DNA from: Planctomycetaceae bacterium
Lineage (GTDB): Bacteria > Planctomycetota > SZUA-567
Reading direction: 5' to 3'
Assembly (NCBI GenBank): GCA_021203245.1
Contig: JAJQBO010000053.1
Span: forward strand, 1-51,044
Length of the DNA: 51,044 bases
Positions 16,677 to 24,145 of this stretch are shown here, one piece after another. The notes below the pieces were generated by a model. The model saw nothing but the letters and a program-made list of their open reading frames with translations, searched no databases and had not been told where the DNA came from. Numbering within the stretch: the stretch's first letter is position 1; every line of letters begins with the position of its first letter. The translations under genes and the position numbers were made by a program.

Positions 16677-17498
16677 ATGAACGGCGCACCCGAAGCGCCC
16701 CGTATCGGCATGGACGAACGGGGAATGCCCATATGTGCCGCCAAAGGATACCGGATGCCGGACGCAGCGGTCAGCTTTCCCGAACTGGAGTTGTTGGATC
16801 AACTGCTCTCCAGCCTGGAAGCGCTTATTCAGGAATCAGACGAAGCGCCACTCGCCATCGAGGCCCACCAGCGGCCACGGCGGGCAGTCTATCGCGTCCT
16901 CTCCGCCACCAGCCCCTCGGAAAAAAAATCCTTCTTCGGCGAAGCCATCTTCCTCGACGCCACCCGGCTGGTGCTTCGCTGCAATACCACAACAGCCGTG
17001 CGCCAGACCCCTATCGAAGCCACTGTGCAGGCGGAGAAATCCGGCCGGGGCGAAACCACCGCCATCATCACAGGGAAAGCTCTCACTATCCGCCGGGTTC
17101 GCGGCGGCTACGACATCGATATCGAAATCAGCGAAACGCGCAAGATACGCGTCACCCCCAGCCAGAAGCTGCGGGAGTGCGTCGACAAGGGCGATTCGGC
17201 GGCCTGGAACCGCTGGTGCCAGGATATCCGCGATTCGGTGGAACTGGTCGGCATGGATCTCCACGGCGCCGACCTCTCCGGTTACGACCTCTGCTGCGCC
17301 GATCTCACCGGGTCGGACCTCGCCGGGGCGAATCTGACCGGAGCCATTCTCGCCGGCTCGGACCTGACAGAATGCAACCTCGAGAAGGCGGTGGTGACCG
17401 GGACCGATTTTTTCCGGGCCAAACTCAACCGCGCCCATGCGCCTCTTGTCGCCCAGGCGGGATTACCGGAAGTGGAAAGCGTTATCTTCACGACATAA
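16677..17498 (+). CDS. Pentapeptide-repeat protein with N-terminal beta domain
   Basis: A protein of 273 residues if started at 16677. That ATG lacks a visible ribosome binding site; an ATG at 16755 has AAAGGA six bases before it and would give 247 residues. Residues about 65-165 form a beta-rich domain of alternating hydrophobic strands (RRAVYRVLSAT, FFGEAIFLDATRLVLRC), faintly like PilZ but without its clear RxxxR motif. Residues about 191-251 are pentapeptide repeats, A(D/N)LxG style (HGADLSGYDL, CADLTGSDLAGANLTGAIL), which fold as a right-handed quadrilateral helix. Function unknown; a small adaptor or protein-binding role is possible. Confidence 0.75.
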   Translation: MNGAPEAPRIGMDERGMPICAAKGYRMPDAAVSFPELELLDQLLSSLEALIQESDEAPLAIEAHQRPRRAVYRVLSATSPSEKKSFFGEAIFLDATRLVLRCNTTTAVRQTPIEATVQAEKSGRGETTAIITGKALTIRRVRGGYDIDIEISETRKIRVTPSQKLRECVDKGDSAAWNRWCQDIRDSVELVGMDLHGADLSGYDLCCADLTGSDLAGANLTGAILAGSDLTECNLEKAVVTGTDFFRAKLNRAHAPLVAQAGLPEVESVIFTT

Positions 17499-17533
17499 TG
17501 AAATGGCAGTGACAATCGGCTCGCCCGGCGCGC

Positions 17534-17553
17534 CCTCTCCCCAACGGGAGAGG
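17534..17553. terminator. CCTCTCCC hairpin, possible terminator
   Basis: CCTCTCCC (17534-17541) and GGGAGAGG (17546-17553) form an 8-base stem with a 4-base loop; TACTTTTG follows. A longer relative of the same hairpin lies at 29546-29572, so this may be a dispersed element that can act as a weak terminator. Confidence 0.45.
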
Positions 17554-17588
17554 ATACTTTTGGGATACGCTCCCAGTTGGATGACACC

Positions 17589-18440
17589 ATGCACCATGAC
17601 AATAGCCTCCTGTTCGGCCGATACTCGCGCGAGGAATGCGGCCTGCCGCCTCCCGGCGCCGATTTCGTCCGGGAACGGTTGCCGTGGCGCAAGACGCTGG
17701 GCCTCCTCGTCGTCACCGCGCTCCTGGCGTGGCTGGGCGGATCGGCGATGTCCCGGTACCGGCAATCGTGGCTGGCCGTCCTGCCGTCGCGGGTGGTTGC
17801 CGCACCCGGCAGCGCCGAAGCGTTGTTGACGCGGGGCCGGTCCTACGCCACCGCCCTGGCGAACGATCCCCTGGCCCGGCGCAACCTCGCCTATGCCGTC
17901 ACCGTGGCGGCCGAGCGATCGCGCTACCGCCTCGGCTATTACGCCAACGCCGAAACGCTCTTCCGCGGCATCGACCGGGACGCCCTGGCAAGCCCGCTCG
18001 ATCGCTTTGCGACAGACTATGCCGCCAGCGCCGTCTATGCGGAGCTGGGCGACAATACCCGCGCCCTCGAAGCGCTCAAGCGCGCCGCCGTTTCGTTAAG
18101 TGGCCTGCCCCAGGCCGAGCAGCAGTCGTACCAGTTGCTTTACGTCAATTCCCTCGCCTACCTGCTGGCCACCATACCCGAGGCCGAGGGCGGCAATCCC
18201 GGCGAGGCGCTCCACCTGGCCAGGTTGATGATAACCTCCCGCGACCCATTGCCGGACGGGTCCTACGCGTCCGACTCGGCCGCGTTTCTGGACACGCTCG
18301 CCGCCGCCTATCACGCCGACGGCCGCAGCGGCGACGCACTCGCCACGCAAACCATGGCACTGGGACTGGCTGATTCCCAGGGCCTTGACATATATCTGAA
18401 CCATTACGACCTGTTTTCACGATCCATTCGCCCTGAATAA
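17589..18440 (+). CDS. Membrane-anchored TPR-like protein
   Basis: A 283-residue protein with one membrane segment at about residues 34-55 (KTLGLLVVTALLAWLGGSAM) after a short basic cytoplasmic part. The remaining 225 residues are helical and Ala/Leu-rich with paired helices such as YAASAVYAELGDNTRALEALKRA and SAAFLDTLAAAYHADGRSGDAL, a pattern typical of tetratricopeptide-type repeats. It probably mediates protein contacts at the outer face of the membrane. The ATG at 17589 has no good ribosome binding site; TTG at 17577 is an alternative. The next gene begins 27 bases later, so cotranscription is likely but functional linkage is unclear. Confidence 0.65.
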   Translation: MHHDNSLLFGRYSREECGLPPPGADFVRERLPWRKTLGLLVVTALLAWLGGSAMSRYRQSWLAVLPSRVVAAPGSAEALLTRGRSYATALANDPLARRNLAYAVTVAAERSRYRLGYYANAETLFRGIDRDALASPLDRFATDYAASAVYAELGDNTRALEALKRAAVSLSGLPQAEQQSYQLLYVNSLAYLLATIPEAEGGNPGEALHLARLMITSRDPLPDGSYASDSAAFLDTLAAAYHADGRSGDALATQTMALGLADSQGLDIYLNHYDLFSRSIRPE

Positions 18441-18467
18441 CATACAGGCACAACCAAAGGAAAAACG

Positions 18468-19670
18468 ATGTCCAGTGACTTTCTCAGCCGTCGCGTCCTC
18501 GAACTCGAACCCAGCGCAACCATGGCCATGAACGCCAAGGCCAAACAATTGGCTGCCGAGGGCAAAAGCGTGATCTCCTTCAGCGTCGGCGAGCCCGATT
18601 TCAACACGCCGCAGCACATCTGCGACGCGGCCAAGGCCGCGATCGACGCCGGCATGCACGGCTATACCGCCGTCGGCGGCACGCCCGAACTGAAGAAGGC
18701 CGTCGCCACCGCCCTCACCCGGGACACCGGCGTCGAGTACAAGCCGGACCAGGTCGTTGCCTCACCCGGCGGCAAGTACTCCCTCTACCTCATTCTCATG
18801 GCCCTCATCAACCCGGGCGACGAGGTCATCATCCCCGCGCCCTATTGGGTCAGCTATCCCGAAATGGTGCGCCTGGTGGGCGGCGTGCCGGTGATTGTGA
18901 ACACGAACGAGGAAGACCTTTTCGCCGTCCGCCCGGAAGCGCTCGAAGCGGCGATAACCCCCAAGACCAAGGCCATTATCCTGAACTCCCCGTCCAACCC
19001 CACCGGGCAGATCGTCCCGCCCGAGGTTATCGGCGAGATTGGGCGCATTATGGAGAAAAAGGGCATCTGGTGCATCTCGGACGAGATCTACAACCACCTG
19101 ATCTTCGGGGACGCCCAGCACAAATCCATCGCGTCCGTGTCCGACTACTGCCGCGACCACACCGTCGTCGCCAACGGCTGTTCCAAGACCTATGCCATGA
19201 CCGGCTGGCGTCTTGGCTGGATTGGCGCGCCGAAGGCGGTGGCGAAGGCTATCGAGGATTTGCAGGGACAGACCTGCTCGAACCCGTGCACCATCGCCCA
19301 GGCGGCGGCGGTGGCGGCGATCAACGGACCGCAGGACAGCGTCAAGAAAATGGCGTCACAGTTTGATCGCCGGCGTGGAATTATATATGATTTACTCAAC
19401 GGCATCGAAGGCTTCTCCTTCCTTATGCCGCAGGGCGCGTTCTATGCCCTCCCGAACATCTCCGGGGTGTTCGGCAAAACCATCGGCGGCGTGACCGTCA
19501 CGTCGCCACTCGATTTCTGCACCGTTGCGCTCGAAAAGGCGCAGGTGGCTATGATCCCGGGCGAAGCCTTTGGCGCGCCCAACCACATCCGCCTGTCCTA
19601 CGCCACGAGCGAGGAAAACATCAAGGAAGGCTGCCGCAGGCTCAAGGCCCTGGTGGAAGGAACACTGTAA
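18468..19670 (+). CDS. aspC: Class I/II aminotransferase (aspartate aminotransferase family)
   Basis: A PLP-dependent aminotransferase of 400 residues. Signatures are FSVGEPDFNTP near the N-terminus, NSPSNPTG for PLP and substrate contact, SDEIYNHL with the conserved Asp and Tyr, and the PLP lysine in SKTYAMTGWRLGW. A C-terminal RLSYAT carries the arginine that binds the substrate carboxylate. This is the subgroup Ib family usually called aspartate aminotransferase, though related enzymes use aromatic amino acids or prephenate. AAAGGAAAAACG precedes the ATG. A strong terminator follows. Confidence 0.93.
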   Translation: MSSDFLSRRVLELEPSATMAMNAKAKQLAAEGKSVISFSVGEPDFNTPQHICDAAKAAIDAGMHGYTAVGGTPELKKAVATALTRDTGVEYKPDQVVASPGGKYSLYLILMALINPGDEVIIPAPYWVSYPEMVRLVGGVPVIVNTNEEDLFAVRPEALEAAITPKTKAIILNSPSNPTGQIVPPEVIGEIGRIMEKKGIWCISDEIYNHLIFGDAQHKSIASVSDYCRDHTVVANGCSKTYAMTGWRLGWIGAPKAVAKAIEDLQGQTCSNPCTIAQAAAVAAINGPQDSVKKMASQFDRRRGIIYDLLNGIEGFSFLMPQGAFYALPNISGVFGKTIGGVTVTSPLDFCTVALEKAQVAMIPGEAFGAPNHIRLSYATSEENIKEGCRRLKALVEGTL

Positions 19671-19739
19671 TGCGATAACGATCAGCGGCCGGTGCGGGGG
19701 CGAAAAATTCCCCGTGAGCGCCGTCAATCGGTTTGCGGT

Positions 19740-19782
19740 CCCGGAGCATGGGTGTGTCCCATGCTCCGGGGTTGTTTTTTTA
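19740..19782 (+). terminator. Terminator between the aminotransferase gene and greA
   Basis: A 13-base perfect stem (19740-19752 with 19758-19770), loop TGTGT, followed by GTTGTTTTTTTA. A textbook rho-independent terminator 70 bases after the aminotransferase stop and 35 bases before greA. Confidence 0.92.
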
Positions 19783-19816
19783 TTTTCAATCGGAAAACCA
19801 TAAGCGAGGAATCAGT

Positions 19817-20296
19817 ATGTCAGCCAGCGACGCAGTACCCATGACCGAGGAGGGGATGGCAAAGATCAAGGCTGAGATGGCCGAACTCGAGCGCAAGCGT
19901 CCCGCCATCAAGACAGCCATCGAGGAGGCGCGCGAAAAGGGCGACCTGCGCGAAAACGCCGACTACCACGCCGCGCGCGAGGAACTCGGCATGCTCAACG
20001 CCCGCATCGCCCAATTGAACGGCATGTTGGCCAACGCCGTCATCATCGACCCGTCCAAGGCGCCCAAGGACAAGGTGGTGCTCGGCACCACCGTCACCTT
20101 CACCCGCCTGAAGGACAAGAAGCAGATGGTCCGGACCATTGTCGGCGCCGGCCAGGCCGATCCGACGGCCGGCAAGATTCTCGTCACCAGCCCGCTCGCC
20201 AAGTCCATGGTCGGCCATGGCCCGGGCGAGACGGTGGTGGCCGAGCTTCCCGCCGGCACCATGGAAATCCGCATCGACAAGATCGAGTTCAAGTAG
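19817..20296 (+). CDS. greA: Transcription elongation factor GreA
   Basis: Rescues backtracked RNA polymerase by stimulating cleavage of the transcript. The start at 19817 (MSASDAV) has GCGAGGA upstream and gives a typical 159 residues; the longer ORF runs back through the terminator. The N-terminal coiled coil (about 10-75) carries the acidic tip GDLRENADYHAAREE, the catalytic end that enters the polymerase channel. The C-terminal globular domain ends in VVAELPAGTMEIRIDKIEFK. The TetR-type regulator follows after 35 bases. Confidence 0.94.
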   Translation: MSASDAVPMTEEGMAKIKAEMAELERKRPAIKTAIEEAREKGDLRENADYHAAREELGMLNARIAQLNGMLANAVIIDPSKAPKDKVVLGTTVTFTRLKDKKQMVRTIVGAGQADPTAGKILVTSPLAKSMVGHGPGETVVAELPAGTMEIRIDKIEFK

Positions 20297-20331
20297 CGGG
20301 CCGCGATCCGGCCAGGCAGAGAAGGAATCGA

Positions 20332-20889
20332 ATGGTTCGCAAGGATACGCGGGAACTGCTTCTCGACGCCGCCGTTGTGGTGGTGAATGAAATAGGCTTT
20401 TACCGGGCGACGATGGACGCCATTGTCGCCCAGGCCGAATTCAGCAAGGGGTGTTTGACCCATTATTTCAAGACCAAGAACCAATGCCTGCTGGCGGTAA
20501 TCGACCGGTATTTCGAACGCATCCTGACGGATGCCCATACGATCTACGCCGAACTTCCCGAAGGCCCGGGCCGGATGCTCAAAGCGTATCTGCAGTCGTG
20601 GGTCAACTGGCAGGAGCCGCCCGGTCCGGTGCAGATGATGGGTATGCTCGAGGATCCCGAGCTGCGCGAGCGGGTCATCGAATACCGTATCAGCCATTAC
20701 GAATTGGTGCTGGACGGGTTGGTCCCGGAGTTTGTCGCCCAGAAAACCCTGCTCTGGTGCGCCGGATTGTGGACGACCCCGTTCCTGGCCCGTGCCACGC
20801 CGCAGGAGATGTCGGTGTTTCGAAAGATCATGCTGGACGAAATGTTTGCGATGATTGACGCGAGTGTGGCGGACAGCGCCGCCGGGTGA
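20332..20889 (+). CDS. TetR-family transcriptional regulator
   Basis: A 185-residue regulator. The N-terminal TetR helix-turn-helix spans about residues 6-52: TRELLLDAAVVVVNEIGFYRATMDAIVAQAEFSKGCLTHYF shows the family pattern ending in YxHF-like LTHYFKTK. The C-terminal part (about 60-180) is the helical ligand-binding domain; its sequence resembles BetI-type regulators with GMLEDPELRERVIEYR, but the ligand cannot be told. It lies between greA and purM on the same strand, and there is no adjacent transporter or enzyme that would identify its target. GAAGGAATCGA precedes the ATG. Confidence 0.88.
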   Translation: MVRKDTRELLLDAAVVVVNEIGFYRATMDAIVAQAEFSKGCLTHYFKTKNQCLLAVIDRYFERILTDAHTIYAELPEGPGRMLKAYLQSWVNWQEPPGPVQMMGMLEDPELRERVIEYRISHYELVLDGLVPEFVAQKTLLWCAGLWTTPFLARATPQEMSVFRKIMLDEMFAMIDASVADSAAG

Positions 20890-20994
20890 GTGCGTTCCGG
20901 CCGGGAAACCTTCCATCATTCGCGGCGGCGATTATAATACCACGAAAAATCGAAAGCCCTGATTACCCGCATCCACCCGCACGGAGACGAGCCA

Positions 20995-22065
20995 ATGGCA
21001 AAGAAGAAAAGCCTTAGTTACAAGGACGCCGGCGTCGATATCGACGTCGCCAACCAGTTGGTCGGCGGCTATATGAAGATCGTGAAATCCACCTATACGC
21101 CCGGCGTCATCCGTAACGACGGCGGCTTCGGCGGCCTGTTCCGGCTCCAGGGCGCGCCCGGGCTGTTTGCAAAAAAATGGCGCGACCCGGTGCTGGTCTC
21201 CGGCACCGACGGCGTCGGCACCAAGCTGAAAATTGCCTTTGCCATGAACAGGCACGACACTGTCGGCATCGACCTGGTCGCGATGAGCGTCAACGACGTG
21301 CTGGTCCAGGGGGCGGAGCCGATGTTTTTTCTCGACTACGTCGGTATCGCCAAGGCTGACAAAAAGGTGCTTCTCGACATCGTCAAGGGCGTGGCCGACG
21401 GCTGCAAGCAGGCCGGTTGCGCGCTCCTCGGCGGCGAGACGGCCGAACTGCCCGGGCTTTACGGCAAGGGCGAATACGATCTCGCCGGCTTCGCCGTCGG
21501 CGTGGTGGAGCGGAAAAACATCATCGACGGCTCGCAGGTCGAGCCGGGCGACATCATTCTCGGTTTGCCGTCAAGCGGTTTGCACTCGAACGGCTATTCC
21601 CTTGCCCGCAAGGCGTTGCTGGAAAAAGGCTGCATGAAGCTGGGGGAGAAAGTGGCCGAGCTCGGCTGCACCCTCGGGGAGGAGTTGTTGAAGCCGACCC
21701 GCATCTACGCGAAGCCGGTGCTGTCGGCCTTCACCGCCTACAAGGTCAAGCGTCCCATCCGCGCCCTCGCCCACATCACCGGCGGCGGTCTGCTCGAGAA
21801 CGTCCCCCGCGTCCTGCCAGCGAACTGCGACGCCGTCTTCAACGTCGACGCATGGGAGGTGCCGCCCATCTTCCGCCTTATCCAGAAAGCGGGCAATGTG
21901 AAGGACGAGGAGATGTTCCGCGTCTTCAACATGGGTATCGGCATGGTGATGGTGGTTACGCCGCCATCGGTCGAGACGGTGATGGACAAGCTGAAACGCG
22001 CCGGCTGCAAGGCCAAGGTCGTCGGCCGTATCGCCGACGGCGACGGGCGGGTGCAGTTGGTGTAA
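20995..22065 (+). CDS. purM: Phosphoribosylformylglycinamidine cyclo-ligase (AIR synthetase)
   Basis: Closes the imidazole ring in step five of purine synthesis, using ATP. The 356-residue protein contains the PurM-type blocks YKDAGVDIDVANQLV at the N-terminus, GTDGVGTKLKIAF, the VNDVLVQGAEPMFFLDY nucleotide region, GGETAELPG, and GLPSSGLHSNGYSL. A C-terminal AHITGGGLLENVPRVLP is also typical. GGAGACGAGCC precedes the ATG. No other pur gene is nearby; purN often follows purM but here a repeat-rich intergenic region does. Confidence 0.95.
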   Translation: MAKKKSLSYKDAGVDIDVANQLVGGYMKIVKSTYTPGVIRNDGGFGGLFRLQGAPGLFAKKWRDPVLVSGTDGVGTKLKIAFAMNRHDTVGIDLVAMSVNDVLVQGAEPMFFLDYVGIAKADKKVLLDIVKGVADGCKQAGCALLGGETAELPGLYGKGEYDLAGFAVGVVERKNIIDGSQVEPGDIILGLPSSGLHSNGYSLARKALLEKGCMKLGEKVAELGCTLGEELLKPTRIYAKPVLSAFTAYKVKRPIRALAHITGGGLLENVPRVLPANCDAVFNVDAWEVPPIFRLIQKAGNVKDEEMFRVFNMGIGMVMVVTPPSVETVMDKLKRAGCKAKVVGRIADGDGRVQLV

Positions 22066-22068
22066 CCC

Positions 22069-22096
22069 CGTCATTCCGCGTACGCGGGAATCCAGC
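22069..22096. repeat. ATTCCGCGTACGCGGGAAT palindromic repeat
   Basis: CGTCATTCCGCGTACGCGGG followed by AATCCAGC is a nearly perfect inverted repeat (ATTCC/GGGAAT arms). Very similar intergenic repeats are widespread in unrelated bacteria. It lies 4 bases after the purM stop codon and could serve as a terminator-like structure. Confidence 0.6.
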
Positions 22097-22340
22097 GGAC
22101 GGAGCAAAAAGGAACGGTGGTACATACCCGCAACCGGTCCAGCCAAGCGATCCACACATAACTAAAGCGTTTTAAGAAACTCCGTGAACAAATGAAACGG
22201 GTAGACGGTACTGAACCGCCCTGGTGAATTCCGGAGCCGAGGCCGGGGTCCACGGGAATAGACGGGTAATGCACCGAACTCACGAAGCCAGCGGCTGCGT
22301 TCACGTATTTTTTTAAAATGCTTTAGCCACCCACCCCCAT

Positions 22341-22522
22341 CGTCACCCCGGCGTGCGGACCTCCATCAGCGGAGCAAGCGGGCGGTTCGGCCGGGGTCCA
22401 GGGGGTAGCCGGTGAAAGCACCGAACTCAAGCGGTAGATATCGCAGTGGATGTTTGGGGCATGGACCCCGGCCGAACAGCCCGTATTTTCCGCTGGTCGA
22501 CGATCAGACGCCGGGGTGACGT
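22341..22522. repeat. REP-like units E, inverted and forward
   Basis: An inverted unit (22341-22400, CGTCACCCCGGCG through GGCCGGGGTCCA) is followed by a forward unit (22462-22522, TGGACCCCGGCCGAACAGCC through GCCGGGGTGACGT). The order is reversed relative to copies B, C and D. A repeated GCACCGAACTCA lies between them near 22424. Confidence 0.7.
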
Positions 22523-22544
22523 ATGGGGGAGGAAGTGGAGACGA

Positions 22545-22736
22545 TCATTTATCCGGCGGTCTCGGTATATGCAGCGAGCGGCAAATTGACCGCACGGTCG
22601 GCGTTTTGATTTCCACATGCCGGGGAACGCCAGCCCCATATTTTCCATCCGCGCTCGACCAGTACTCGTGCTCACCCTGCCGGACGAGATAACACCCGTG
22701 GCTTTTGAGGTACTCCACGAGGCGTTTTTTCTTCAT
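22545..22736 (-). CDS. hicA: HicA-family toxin
   Basis: A 63-residue HicA mRNA interferase. The fold begins MKKKRLVEYLKSHGCYLVRQ and contains the catalytic His at position 23 in GEHEYW, equivalent to the family GSHxxW. HicA cleaves mRNA and tmRNA on ribosomes and is neutralised by HicB. It lies downstream of hicB with a 4-base overlap, the reverse of the E. coli hicA-hicB order but common elsewhere. The sequence looks intact, including PRHVEIKTPTVRSICRSL, similar to the usual HicA C-terminal helix. Confidence 0.9.
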   Translation of the reverse strand: MKKKRLVEYLKSHGCYLVRQGEHEYWSSADGKYGAGVPRHVEIKTPTVRSICRSLHIPRPPDK

Positions 22737-22957
22737 GCCTGCTTTTCCTTCTCGAGATCCGCCCGAACCTCCTCAACAAAAGCAGTCATACTAATCGCAC
22801 ATTCCAACGCTTCCTCAAAACTATCGCCCTGGGCATTCACGCCATCGACGTTCTCGCAGGTGACGGAAAAACCACCCTCTTCGGCAGGAGTGAAAATATA
22901 GAGGTATTTCCCGTGAACAACCGGGAAAGGCTTGATAACGGCGGTCAAAACAGGCAT
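22733..22957 (-). CDS. hicB: HicB-family antitoxin
   Basis: A 74-residue HicB-like antitoxin with the partial RNase H fold: strands KYLYIFTPAEEGGFSVTCENVDGVNAQGD followed by a helix SFEEALECAISMTAFVEEV. The start at 22957 has AAAGGAGACATCC before it. No C-terminal DNA-binding domain (ribbon-helix-helix or HTH) is present, unlike many HicB proteins, so it may not autoregulate the operon by itself. Overlaps hicA by 4 bases. Confidence 0.88.
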   Translation of the reverse strand: MPVLTAVIKPFPVVHGKYLYIFTPAEEGGFSVTCENVDGVNAQGDSFEEALECAISMTAFVEEVRADLEKEKQA

Positions 22958-23007
22958 GGATGTCTCCTTTACTCGCAGTATACCGCGCCGGGGAGCCAAA
23001 TACAATC

Positions 23008-24123
23008 CTACCGCAGCCCCATATACGTATCCAACCGCCTCCCGCATTCCTCCCGCACAATCCGCCGCACCTGTTCGAGCGTCGACTGCGGGTCGGGCGA
23101 ATCGGCATACACCGGACAGGTCTCCCGCGCCATCCGTTTCTTCGCAGCCTTCTTGCTCTTGGCCGCATAGCTGTACATCATGTACGCGTTGTGGATGACC
23201 TCGGTGTCGATAAAGTCGGGAAGGTCCTGTTTCGGCCGCCAGAACATGCTTTTCGTGACCAGGTGGTACATGAAAAACACCTGCTTCAGCTTCATCCTGC
23301 CGCCGAGGCGCGGCCGCTTCGGCAGATAGCCGGCGGTGATGTTCTCCACCAGCACCGCGATAACCTCTTCATTCAGCGCTTCCTCCCGCAGGTCGAATTC
23401 CGGCCGCAGCCATTCCACGACCAGATCGAAATCGGGATTCGACAACACCGAACTGGGGCTGCGGATCTCGTAGACGTCGGCCTTGAACATGGTGTTGGCG
23501 GTGTTGAGGAGAAAATCCTCGCTGGCTTTGCGCGCGCGGAAGAACGGATCCGGGAGGCCGCAGTCGCGGTAGACGGTACTGGTGAATTCAAGGCAGAACA
23601 TGGCGCTGTGTTCGTCGTGATCGAGGTGGTAGTCGGGCGGTACCCGCTGGACGCTGTTTTTCCACAGCCAATAGCGGGACGCCTCCGACAGGGCGGCGAC
23701 GCCGCTGAGGCCGGGACGGCCCGACCAGGCGGCGACGTCGTCCGGGAGTCTGGCCTGGCTGAAATCGCCGTTGTAGCGGACCAGCGCGAGACGGTTATAG
23801 CGGGTGAAGAATTCCTCGGGCGTGCATGTTTCCATGCCGGTTGGGCGGTAATTCAGCATCATCAGCCGCCCGTCGGCGGCGCGGTAGACCATCGCGCCGT
23901 GCGAGTACTTGCCGCCGGCTTCGCTGTGATTGGCGAACATCGCGCCGATAAGGCCGTAGGACCGGGCCAGGATAACGTCCCCCTCCCGCAGCGCCTCGCC
24001 GGTCGGAAAACGCGACACGCCGTCGGCCGGCAGGGGGTAATCCTGCCGCCTGCCGCAGCCGATGACCGCACAGAGCGTCATGGCAAGGGCGACGATAATC
24101 AGGGAGCGGCAGCGATGCGGCAA
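23008..24123 (-). CDS. YiiX-like lipoprotein, putative NlpC/P60-superfamily hydrolase
   Basis: A 371-residue putative lipoprotein. A TTG at 24123 is preferred as start: GAGGAGAT lies just upstream and it leaves a 22-residue signal with lipobox VIGC (Cys23). The domain that follows fits the permuted papain-like YiiX family: GDVILARSYGLIGAMFANHS, then YSHGAMVYR with the conserved His, and later SAMFCLEFTSTVYRD, whose Cys is the likely nucleophile. Such enzymes cleave amide or acyl bonds in cell-wall or lipid substrates; the substrate here is unknown. The C-terminal 150 residues are helical and basic (KSKKAAKKRMARE). It follows rlmD by 22 bases and is likely cotranscribed. Confidence 0.75.
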   Translation of the reverse strand: MPHRCRSLIIVALAMTLCAVIGCGRRQDYPLPADGVSRFPTGEALREGDVILARSYGLIGAMFANHSEAGGKYSHGAMVYRAADGRLMMLNYRPTGMETCTPEEFFTRYNRLALVRYNGDFSQARLPDDVAAWSGRPGLSGVAALSEASRYWLWKNSVQRVPPDYHLDHDEHSAMFCLEFTSTVYRDCGLPDPFFRARKASEDFLLNTANTMFKADVYEIRSPSSVLSNPDFDLVVEWLRPEFDLREEALNEEVIAVLVENITAGYLPKRPRLGGRMKLKQVFFMYHLVTKSMFWRPKQDLPDFIDTEVIHNAYMMYSYAAKSKKAAKKRMARETCPVYADSPDPQSTLEQVRRIVREECGRRLDTYMGLR

Positions 24124-24145
24124 AAAATCTCCTCGTCGTCGTGGG

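Larger units (their letters stand above)
22066..22544. other. Repeat-rich intergenic region between purM and hicA
   Basis: About 480 bases with no convincing gene. It opens with an ATTCC-type palindrome (22069-22096), then a fragment of the REP-like family (GGCCGGGGTCCA at 22241-22252 with flank GCACCGAACTCACGAAGCC near 22273), then an inverted and a forward unit at 22341-22522. It looks like a landing zone for several repeats. Confidence 0.6.
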
